From Theileria orientalis strain Shintoku (Eukaryota; Apicomplexa; Aconoidasida; Piroplasmida; Theileriidae), in NCBI RefSeq assembly GCF_000740895.1, contig NC_025263.1, positions 1,240,001 through 1,304,000 of the forward strand: 64,000 bases of DNA, read 5' to 3'. This document shows, piece by piece, positions 55,545 through 64,000 of the stretch; within the stretch, counting starts at the first letter, position 1, and each line of letters starts with the position of its first letter. The notes beneath the pieces were generated by a model. That model made no database searches, was not told the origin of the DNA, and saw nothing but the letters and a program-made list of their open reading frames with translations. Both the position numbers and the translations under genes were made by a program.

Positions 55545-55816
55545 TCGCCCACAAATTTTATAAATATTTATATACACGTTATCATTTAACCATAATTAGA
55601 AGGTGTGTGGAGTTTGAGAGTTTAGCTGTGAGGTTGGCAGGAGAAGTCAGTGTGTATGTGTGTGTTAGAAAAAAAAACGATGAGTTATTGAATCGTCTAA
55701 TGAGTGTTAAAATGGAATAAGGAAATTAAATAAGAGTATTTGGACAAAAAGAATCTAAAAGAACGACAACATAATTACCTTCCAATGTGGTGAAAAAGGG
55801 TGTAAAATCAAAAATT

Positions 55817-57059
55817 ATGTTAGTAAAAAGACCAGAAGAGGGGTTCAACCCGTACGTAAATAACGGAGGGTGAGTTTTAGGAAAAAATAAAACATATGTA
55901 GAACCGTTATTGCAGCAACGTGGAAGAATTACGCAGTGATAGCTGCAGATACAAGACTGTCATTGAGATACCTAATTCACACAAGATACTCGACTAAACT
56001 GTTAAAATTGTAAGTTAATAGGTTATGTGTGTCTGAATGTTAAAAAAATTGAGCCACTGAGGCCAGAGGATAGTAGTTAAGAGAAGCCTACCTTACAATT
56101 ACACATAATAAAAAATATAGGACTGACAAATGCATTTTGGGAACATCGGGAATGCAAGCAGACATGTTGGCATTGCAATCGGTGATAGAGGTAAGAAAAA
56201 GGGAGAGGAATCATAGATAGATGCCAATAATTGAACAACAGACATGTGAATATAACCCAAGATATAGATATATGCCTGTATTGCTGATATGTGTACACGG
56301 AAGTGGAGTTAATAGATAAAATTAAAATAGTAGAGTATAATTAGCAGTAACTGTGAATAATTAAGTGCGAATTACGACGTTAGTGTGTAATGCATAATGT
56401 AAACAAGCGATACGCCACCTGTGTAGCGCCAAATCGAAATGTATCGATTTACACATCACAAGGAGCCGACATTTGGAGCAATAGCGCAGCTGTTATCGAC
56501 AGTGCTGTACGGACGCCGCTTTTTTCCTTACTATACTTTTAACATTCTTTGCGGACTGGACGAAAATGGTAAGACGGACGCGAGAACGCATATTTAATAG
56601 GAAATGGAGTTACTTGTAATTATGACGCAGTTGGAAACTACAACTATGAAAAGTACGCAGCCCAGGGAACGAGCTCATCCCTAGTAGTGCCAATTCTGGA
56701 TAATCTGGTAAGTGGAACAGCGAATTAGCGTAATATAAGTCGATGTGTAAATAGAATAGACGTGTGTGTGACCTAACAAACGGTATAGTTGAATGGAAAT
56801 AATCAGCAAGTAAAGCCACAAATTAACTCGTTGGAAGACTTGGTAAATTTGGTTAAAAACGCAATGGTATCAGCAGTAGAGCGTGACATATGCACAGGTA
56901 ATTGCACCAAATAATTAAGCACTGATAACAATAATGCTTATGCTATTGTAACTGCCCTTTCAATACAAATCACATGTTTTCTTAGGAGATTCTGCTGAAC
57001 TTGTGGTTTGTGATGGAGTTGTACATGAACCAGTAAGAATGGAGCTAAGAGTAGACTGA
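55817..57059 (+). CDS. PSMB1: 20S proteasome subunit beta-6 (PSMB1/PRE7)
   Basis: A non-catalytic beta subunit of the 20S core. About eight small exons. Exon 1 reads MLVKRPEEGFNPYVNNGG; a 32-nt intron is followed by TVIAATWKNYAVIAADTRLS, then IHTRYSTKLLKL, TDKCILGTSGMQADMLALQS, FGAIAQLLSTVLYGRRFFPY, YTFNILCGLDENG and GTSSSLVVPILDNL. The final exons give MVSAVERDICTGDSAELVVC and end at 57059. All of these match the PSMB1 order (FxPYxxNGGT, DTRLSxxxxIHTR, RRFFPYYxxN, ERDxxTGDxxxxxxV). The catalytic N-terminal threonine of active beta subunits is not expected in this class. The first intron's acceptor at GTAG restores GGTVIA; using the later AG would break the frame. It pairs functionally with RPN10 in the window. 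Confidence 0.93.
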
Positions 57060-57233
57060 CTTAAATATTGTTACTGGTCATTATATGCGTATTTACTCAT
57101 AAATATATATATATATAAGCATGTGTGTGTATGTAAGTATGTATCAGAAATAGAATATGCAACCTTAAGTAAACGTTTACAAATGTAAAAATCAAATTAG
57201 AATTGGCATTAGTGTCATGGTGGTTGCAGTCGT

Positions 57234-58721
57234 TTATTTAACAAGGAATGGATTTGTGTGTTCCATCCTAGGAAATTGCCTATAGTTACCTAAGTTGCCT
57301 TTATGATAGTTTAAGTTGGTCGTTAAGTGACCATTTGAAGAGGGAATTCCTGGGTACCTAGGCCTATTGAGTCCGTAGGTGTGCTTAACAGGTTCTTGTA
57401 GGTTACGGCTAAGTTTTGGGCCCATAATCAGTTGTTGGTTGCTAAATTGACTGCTCGTTGGAGATTGATTCTTTATTGGATTGGAAATTGGTGATTGATT
57501 CTTTATAGGATTGGCCATTGGTGATTGATTCTTTATTGGATTGGCCATTGGACTGTAAATTGGGGGTTGATTGGCCAATGGTGATCTAGGGCTAATTGGA
57601 TATCGGTTAAGCAGACCTTTGATTTCCCTGTGTTGGCCGTTCTGTGGACTGTACATTGGTGGTTGATTGGCCATTTGGTACCCAGAGATCCACTGGTTGT
57701 TGAGACGATTTCTGTCCAAGTAGTTGTCAACCAACTGGTAGTTCGGTGGATTACTTCTGATCTGATTGAAATAAGGGTTTTGGTGGCTCATCTGTGGACT
57801 CTGATACTGGCCATTACCACCGTTGTAGAGCTTATTGGTGTCCACATTGTTGAAATATGGGTTGCTCAAACTTGGACTGCCATAGTGATTGTCAACGTTG
57901 GCGTAATTCTGGGTTTTGTTGCCCTTTTGACCCTTGTGGTAGTCTTCAGATATAGTTTTATTATTAAGGACGCCGTGATTCATTTTGATGGCATTTTGGT
58001 CGGAGTGGAGATTGGTGCCATTGCCGTTGTGGCTGTCGCGCTGACTGCGGCCCTCGGCAATGCCGTACGATTTTGAGCGTCTCTGGCGGTCTAGGCTTCT
58101 CACGATCTCGTCAAACTCCCTGGAAACTCTGCAACGGCTCTTGAGACTTTCGTGGTTGTCTAGCGACCTGAGAAGCTCCTTCTTGATACTCTTGCACTTT
58201 TCAATGTCGAAGCCCACCCGCTTTAACTCAGAGGCACTTATGGACTCACTGGTGCATAGGACGTTGAACCTGCGCTCCAACTCCTGAAGTTTGCCCACCA
58301 CTTCGAGCTTCAGGTTCTTCGCGCTGCAAATGTCGTTAAGACGCTCTTCTCGGTAGAAGTCGAGGAAGTGGTCGGTGCTTTTGCCGGGGAACCTGCTGAA
58401 GCTTGAGACTATGACGTCCCGCAACTCCCTCCTGCGGTTTTCCTCCTCGCGCTCTATCCGCCTTAACTCCATTAAGATCGACTCCTCATCGCTTATTATT
58501 GGGAGCAGAAGCTGCACAAGCGCGTCCTTGCTCCTCTTGGGCCTGTATCCCGGTTGATATGATTTAGTTAAATTTGGCTGAAATGTGCACTCAATAGACT
58601 CTTCACACTCCTTCTTATCCCTTAAATTTTCACCGAAAATCTCATTTTGGATCTTTTTGTTATTGTCTTTGTCTATCATGAGTCGCCATTTCTTTTCCCA
58701 GTCTGCGGTGGAGATAGTCAT
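57234..58721 (-). CDS. Unknown protein with charged N-half and Asn/Pro/Gln-rich repeat tail
   Basis: Not recognised. A single 495-residue frame. The first 200 residues are highly charged and probably coiled-coil (ADWEKKWRLMIDKDNNKKIQ, LMELRRIEREEENRRRELRD). They contain CTFQPNLTKSYQP, a motif style (CTFxPxxN/S) that recurs in protist cytoskeletal and basal-body proteins. A Ser/Arg region (DRQRRSKSYGIAEGRSQRDS) leads into a 250-residue tail rich in Asn, Pro, Gln and Tyr with repeats PMANPIKNQS / PISNPIKNQS and NPYFN. No signal peptide or enzyme motif is seen. A structural or cytoskeletal role is a guess. The gene ends 174 bp from the PSMB1 stop. Confidence 0.6.
   Translation of the reverse strand: MTISTADWEKKWRLMIDKDNNKKIQNEIFGENLRDKKECEESIECTFQPNLTKSYQPGYRPKRSKDALVQLLLPIISDEESILMELRRIEREEENRRRELRDVIVSSFSRFPGKSTDHFLDFYREERLNDICSAKNLKLEVVGKLQELERRFNVLCTSESISASELKRVGFDIEKCKSIKKELLRSLDNHESLKSRCRVSREFDEIVRSLDRQRRSKSYGIAEGRSQRDSHNGNGTNLHSDQNAIKMNHGVLNNKTISEDYHKGQKGNKTQNYANVDNHYGSPSLSNPYFNNVDTNKLYNGGNGQYQSPQMSHQNPYFNQIRSNPPNYQLVDNYLDRNRLNNQWISGYQMANQPPMYSPQNGQHREIKGLLNRYPISPRSPLANQPPIYSPMANPIKNQSPMANPIKNQSPISNPIKNQSPTSSQFSNQQLIMGPKLSRNLQEPVKHTYGLNRPRYPGIPSSNGHLTTNLNYHKGNLGNYRQFPRMEHTNPFLVK
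57462..57551. repeat. 30-bp coding repeat encoding NPIKNQSP(M/I)A-type units
   Basis: Three near-identical 30-bp copies about 57462-57551 encode ten-residue repeats (PIKNQSPMAN / PIKNQSPISN) in the tail of the unknown protein. Slippage within the gene is the likely origin. Confidence 0.85.
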
Positions 58722-59181
58722 GTTTACCTCGACACAAGTATCAGGGCTTGAATTCCTCTTTTAGTTACTGGATGTGTTTATGAATGTTTACGCGAATTTT
58801 TGTGTCAATGCCTATTATACAAGTAATTATCTTAACTTGAATCAAGTGTATTCATGAATTTTTTAGAAAGATCCCTAGACTCATCACTCACCTACAATCA
58901 GCGTCACCCCTTTATTTTTCAAAATCAACTCCTAGATCCTAACCATGTTGTCTGGACAATTAATCAAGTGTAAATATGCCCGTGGTCAATATCCAGTTCA
59001 CCTCCCCTTCATCCTATAGCAAACGTACATTTCCATGATTGAAAAAGGGAACGTTAAGACATCTAATCATGTACAACGGTGACAACGGGGGTGTATCAAA
59101 TTAGCACAAACTTATATGTATGCTTAGGACAGATAATGTTATCACGGTCGGACTTTAGGCGATCAAATTGAAAACGAAAAA
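58722..59181. other. Gap upstream of the unknown low-complexity gene
   Basis: 460 bp between the SRSF1-like stop and the ATG of the next minus-strand gene. It must hold a poly(A) site and a promoter. Composition is somewhat less AT-rich near 58880-59030; no open frame, tRNA or repeat was recognised. Confidence 0.5.
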
Positions 59182-60067
59182 TTACTTCTTGCGTTCTTCG
59201 GAGCGTTCCGGGGAGTGACCCTTGCTGTCCGACCTCGATCTTGATCTGGTTTGTGACCTCTCAGACACGGACCTCGCTTCGGATCTGGACCTGGTTCTTG
59301 ACCTCGATCTCTCTCTTGACCTAGACCTTGTTCTAGACCTGTACTTGGGAGAGGCTGAATATGACCTGGATTTACTTTTCGAGCGGCTGTAGGACCTGGC
59401 CCTTCTCCTGTACGAGGAGCTCCTTCTTCTGCGTCTTTTCTCCCGAACTGAAATCCTGGATTTCTCACCTAAATAATCGTCAGAGTTGCTCTGGTAGCCA
59501 CTTATTGCGGTACGTAATGCATAAATACTCGAATACTCCCTACCTTCGTGTGACTTGAAGGTTGAGCCATCGTACTTTTCAATGGCGTACTCCATATCAC
59601 TCCTGGAAAAGAACGAAATTTCTCCAACTCCGCCTCTGAAGACGTCTGCGTGGCCGCAGTGTCCTGCGTCGCGCATATGGTCCTTCAGGTCCTGCCAGCT
59701 TCCGGAGGGCGGTAGGCCTGTGACCTGAATTCATTTGTGTTACTCAATTGCTTACCTCGAGTACGTATTTGCCGCGTCTCGGGCCGTGACGTCTCGATCC
59801 TCCAGATGCCTGGTCGCGCTCGCGGAATGGGAGCTCTACGCGAAGCTTCTTTCCGTGGAACTCGAATCCGTCCTTGTCGCGTATGGCGTCACGGGCATCT
59901 CTCGAGTCACTGAATTCGATGAACGCGAAAGAGGATCCTGTATACGATCTCTTCAAATCGCAATAAAGAATCCTGCCGAACTTTTCGAATTCTTCCTCGA
60001 GTTCCTTTTGGGAGCAGTCGCTGGGCAAATTTCCTATATATATCCGAGAAATATCGTCAATTCCCAT
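59182..60067 (-). CDS. SRSF1: SR splicing factor, SRSF1 (ASF/SF2)-like
   Basis: An RNA-binding splicing regulator with two RRMs and an RS tail. RRM1: SRIYIGNLPSDCSQKELEEE, FEKFGRILYCDLKRSYTG, SFAFIEFSDSRDARDAIRDK, with RNP1 and RNP2 in place. A Gly/Arg linker follows (ASGGSRRHGPRRGKY). The pseudo-RRM2 carries the invariant SWQDLKDHM heptapeptide (SWQDLKDHMRDAGHCGHADV, FRGGVGEISFF), which defines this class. An 84-nt intron after FKSHEG leads to EKSRISVREKRRRRRSSSYR and an RS domain (SRTRSRSRERSRSRTRSRSE) that ends SPERSEERKK. Two introns (31 and 84 nt). The start at 60067 (MGIDDISRIYI) is the natural one. The RS domain is expected to be phosphorylated by an SRPK/CLK kinase. Confidence 0.9.
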
Positions 60068-60631
60068 CTGTACAGAAAGAGATGAATAACAGTTCTTTGG
60101 AAAAATAAATGTTGGAAATATAAATCTATGATTTAATAATCTAACTTCAACATGACCAGTTTCTATTATCTTCAGATGGGGCTGAATAATGAATCGATGA
60201 GCTACATATAGTTTATTTACACAGGATGGAGATTTAATTCTGAAATATTTCCACAAAAATTTTAATCTGAACTTAAATTAGTAGCCTTCTCAGTGATTTG
60301 ACCTACACATATTATAATGATACATAATACTGATATTTAATATTATATATACTTTTATTTAGTATATTTTATATATTATGGGAACTACATTCAATATGAT
60401 ATTTTACCTTGAGTTTTTAAAATTTTAATTTTGCAATTTGGGTTGTTATTATTTTTATATACCTAAATTGACTATACTTTTCCCAAATTAAATTTTATTC
60501 GTTTGTGATATCTTTAAATTATATCTGATATTTTAAATAGTTTGTGTATATAAATGAGATTTTTTGTAAATATGGGTATATTTGTGTATGGATAAACCTT
60601 ATGACATTATCAGAATATATATATTGTAAAA
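60068..60631. promoter_or_regulatory. Divergent upstream region of SRSF1-like and SPT16 genes
   Basis: 564 bp of AT-rich DNA between two divergent genes; both promoters should be here. A T-rich centre (60310-60560) lacks any open frame or repeat. Confidence 0.5.
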
Positions 60632-63600
60632 ATGGCAGATGCCAAAAGATCGGTGAATATAAATTTTGAGGAGGTTTCTTTGAAATTAAAAAAATTATTC
60701 GAAGTCTTTAAAAAGCACCAACATGACAAACTCGATGTTATTTTTGTGTGCACAGGAAAATCGCAGACCGATGCTAATTCGACTTCTTCTGAAATGCTCC
60801 AGTAAATACTTATAATTATTGATTAAATATTACTTGGAATCCAGTTAATTAGTTTAAATTTTGGCACAGTTTAACCTAATATATAATATATGGTTGTTAT
60901 GTCGTAAATAAAGCCTGTGTAATTTAATTTAAACATGTTAACGTGTGTTTCAGGCTATGGTTGACAGGATTTCAATTCCCTGAAACACTATTCGCCTTCA
61001 GTTCAGACGGAACGTGGTATGTACTCACATCTCCCAAAAAAGGTACAACAAACCCAGTTATTTAGACATATTCAGTTTAATTAAGTAGAGAAAATATAAA
61101 AAATAATTAGGGCAATACTTGGAGCCGGTTTCAAAGCACTATGAAAAGGTTAAATTCTTCCGAAGACAACCAGGTCAAACTGACGAAGAATCACTAAAAA
61201 AAATATTCGAAAACTACGTCGTAGGTTCATAGATAAGTAGTAAGAGCATAGAAAATATAAGTTGGTTCACTTGGGTCAAATAAAAAATGTGTGTAGGACT
61301 GTGTAGTCGGATACTTAAACCATCCAAAGCCAATGGGAGACTTTTCAGACTTCTGCTTCGATTTTGTGAAGAATATGAAGAAGAAGGACGTGACAGTGGA
61401 CATAACGAGTGTTATGGCAGTGAGAACGAAGATAGAACTGGTAAGTGAAAAAGATAAAAACATAGTGAAAGCGAAATTACAAAACGACGTTTAGGAAGTC
61501 CAGAAGCAATCGTCACAACTAGCATGTAGCGTGATGAAGAGCCTGCTGATAAACCAAATTGAAGAGGTCTTGGACTCGGAGTCTAAGAGAACGCACGCAA
61601 GCCTAGTGTCGAGCGTGTTGGACGTGCAGAGTGACGCTAAATTCGTGGAGAAGATGCAAAAGAAGTTTTCAGTAAGTTATTAGGAGTAAACACGTGAAAG
61701 AGAGTAGATAAAATAGCTGCGACTAGGCAAATTATAAGTAATAAACATCCGATTTGTAGATGAACCCGTCCGATATGGAAGTGATTTACAGTAACGTACA
61801 AAGTGGAAACAACTATGTGTTGTCAATTGGAGTTAAGCCGACGGAAGATAACCTGTCCCACGACCCAGGAAGCATAATAGTGTCAGTGTGTTCGAAGTAC
61901 AACGAGCTGTGCGCGTGCGTCACAAGAACACTGATACTGGACGGAACACAGGTAAAGAGCAACAGACAAATAGTGAACACATGATTAAATAGTACTACAT
62001 CAGTGAATATAAAGATAAAAATAACGTTAACAGTAACTATACCAAACCAGTAATAACAATTCTGTAGTACATGAAAGAAGTGTATAAGTTCGTGCTTAAA
62101 GTATTTGAATACGCACTCACAGTACTGAAAGTGGGAAGTACATTTGAGTCAGTATACACGAGCGTATACGAGTACGTGGCGAAAGAAAGAACAGGTTATG
62201 AGCAGAACATGGTAAAGAGCATAGGACACACTATAGGAATAGAGTTCAAGGACGCACAGTTTATACTGACAGCAGATAATAAGAAGTAAGTTGAACTCCA
62301 GGATTTTAGTGAACATTTAAAGGATGGTAGTTAAATATAAATGAGTGTTAAGTGTGTATGGTATAGGTAGTTAGGCTTCCAGTAGTTAGGCGCAAGAAGT
62401 ATAAGTTGGAATTACTAGTGGTATATAAACATTAAAGTTAGCATATTATGGGTAAATAAAGAAACATTAGAGATAGCATAGCTAGTGATAAACATTAATG
62501 ATATCGCGTAGCGTAATCGAAAATGACATGGTATTCCACCTGAGTATCGGATTCCTGGAGTTCAAAGATGATAAGAGGTTCGCAGTATGGGTGGGAGACA
62601 CAGTACACGTCTCAGAATCAGGAAGTGAAGTGATGACATCACTGATGAGCAAGGGCTTGGAGAACATATCATACGAGCTGGAGGAGGAAGAGGAGGTGAA
62701 GAAGGAAGAAGAAGAAGAGGAGGACGAAGAGGATGGTAAAAAGAGGCCAGTAGTGTCGTCACAGATACTAAGGGACGCAGATACAGTGATACTGAAGGAC
62801 AGGTGAGGATTGGTAGTAGTGAAAGCTGTGATGTAGGCTGAGAAACAGAGGAGGAGTAAGCAAGGAGGAAATGGAAACACTGCTAAAACATCAGAAAAAG
62901 TTAAGAGACCAGAAGATAGAGGAAATAACAAAGAGAGTTAAAGATGGAACAGGATTAGCAGGAGATTCGAAGCAGAAGCAAGTAGTGAAGATGGATAAAA
63001 TAAAAGTATTCCAAAATCCAGACTCTTTTTCAAACGAAATGGCACCAAACAAGGTAATTATTATATAAAAAAAATAGATATTAGTAAATAAGATATTGGT
63101 AAATGAGAACATAGTATAATGATAAGATAGTATAATAGTTAACATAGTAGTGCTAAATACGATATAAGTAAATGATAACATAGTATAATTGATAACATAG
63201 TATAATAGTTAACGTAGTAGTGCTAAATAAGATATAAGTAAATAAGAACATAGTATAATTGATAACATAGTATAATTGATAAGATAATAGTGGTAAATAA
63301 GATATTGGTAAATAAAACAGTAGTAAACGAGATAGTAGACAAAACAATAGTATAAACAAGAGTAAATATATGATGTAGATATTTGTCGACTGGAGAAATG
63401 AAGTGGTGATGCTGCCATTTAACGGATATCACCTACCATTCAGCGTCATGATAATAAAAAACGTGACGTGTAACCCGGAGGAAAACAATAACGTGTACAC
63501 ACTGAGAATTAACTTCCAAGTACCAGGATCACACACATTTAGCGGAAGGAATGAAATGAACCCACTGCCAGACCTGCAGCAAGAAAACTCAATATTTATA

Positions 63601-64000
63601 AAAGAAGTGCTGTATAAGTCGAAGGACATCAAGCACCTGCAGAGCGTGTTCAAGAGCCTGAAGGAGCTGATAAAGCAGATGAAGCAGAGAGAAAACGATG
63701 ACATGGGACTGACGTTAGCAGACCAGGAAAAGTTAAACCTGAATAAAACAGGAAAGAGAATAGTGCTGAAAGACCTGATGATAAGACCATCAATACACGG
63801 CTCAAGAAGAGTGCTGGGATTTTTAGAGGCACACCACAACGGACTGAGGTACCTGGTCAACTCGAGAGACAGAGTGGACAACGTGGACATATCGTACGCG
63901 AACGTACGCCACGCAATATTCCAGCCGTGCCAAAGAGAGCTTATAGTGCTGCTGCACTTCCACCTTAAGTCGCCAATACTAGTAGGGAAGAAGAAGACGC
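60632..64000 (+). CDS. SPT16: FACT histone chaperone subunit SPT16, 3' end cut off by window
   Basis: SPT16 with SSRP1/POB3 forms FACT, which moves H2A-H2B during transcription and replication. The N-terminal aminopeptidase-like domain starts VNINFEEVSLKLKKLFEVFK, then SSEMLQLWLTGFQFPETLFA and FSSDGTWYVLTSPKK. Later exons give MVFHLSIGFLEFKDDKRFAV with WVGDTVHVSES, the acidic/basic linker (LEEEEEVKKEEEEEEDEEDG), DEMAPN-like QNPDSFSNEMAPNKV, then NGYHLPFSVMIIKNVTCNPE and VYTLRINFQVPGS of the dimerisation domain. The middle domain begins near RRVLGFLEAHHNGLRYLVNS at the right edge. The peptidase fold in SPT16 is inactive in other species. About eight introns are seen before the cut, the last one inflated by repeats. 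The C-terminal acidic tail lies outside the window. Confidence 0.9.
63081..63330. repeat. About 68-bp tandem repeats in an SPT16 intron
   Basis: Roughly three imperfect copies of an about 68-bp unit built from ggtaaatgagaacatagtat and agtagtgctaaata words, within the intron that follows the MAPNK codons. Composition is almost free of cytosine on the plus strand. No coding signal. Confidence 0.85.

Overview
This is nuclear DNA of a eukaryote with very short introns and tightly packed genes. It looks like a piroplasm apicomplexan, and a Theileria-like species is the best fit. The evidence is many 23-40 nt GT-AG introns, AT-rich gaps between fairly GC-balanced coding regions, asparagine- and serine-rich insertions inside conserved enzymes, a nucleoredoxin-like protein with a signal peptide, and a small three-repeat protein like the apicomplexan microtubule protein SPM1. 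The species is inferred from overall character, not from a marker search. About 31 protein genes and one tRNA are supported. No transposon, virus, CRISPR array or ribosomal RNA was seen.

Layout. 1-3.4 kb: tyrosyl-tRNA synthetase (cut by the window start) and proteasome subunit RPN10, both minus. 3.4-14.8 kb (plus): nuclear 5'-3' exoribonuclease XRN2/RAT1, an SPM1-like microtubule protein, condensin subunit CAP-D2 and a lysine-rich unknown. 15-20 kb: a PAT1-like mRNA decay factor (minus) and a nucleoredoxin-like secretory protein lacking its cysteines (plus). 20-28 kb: a TBC Rab-GAP, an acidic unknown, and a large WDR7/rabconnectin-3-beta-like protein whose last codons overlap the unknown gene tail to tail. 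28.6-34.4 kb: tRNA-Gly(GCC), a Pol epsilon/CHRAC-type histone-fold protein, RFC5, a degenerate tandem AAA protein and a possible organellar IF3. 34.7-41.9 kb: GAPDH, cytochrome c1, SNU23/ZMAT2, a syntaxin-16-like SNARE and ribosomal protein L13a. 42.4-52.6 kb: PI 4-kinase III alpha, arginyl-tRNA synthetase, a small secreted unknown, a stem-loop-binding protein (SLBP) candidate, mitochondrial uL14 and V-ATPase subunit c. 54.3-64 kb: a P-type cyclin, proteasome beta-6 (PSMB1), a low-complexity unknown, an SRSF1-like splicing factor and FACT subunit SPT16 (cut by the window end).

The genes are housekeeping genes and do not form one operon-like system, but several functions recur: chromatin and replication (CAP-D2, POLE3-like, RFC5, SPT16, SLBP), RNA processing and decay (XRN2, PAT1-like, SNU23, SRSF1), endomembrane traffic and acidification (TBC GAP, syntaxin 16, PI4KA, WDR7, V-ATPase c), and protein turnover (RPN10, PSMB1). 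Most gaps between divergent genes are 200-800 bp and must hold the promoters. The 1.76 kb gap at 52.6-54.3 kb is the largest. It contains two more balanced-composition islands that could encode structured RNA.

Exon joins were worked out by hand from GT/AG sites, reading frame and family alignment from memory. Spans are more secure than individual splice sites, and no searches were run.
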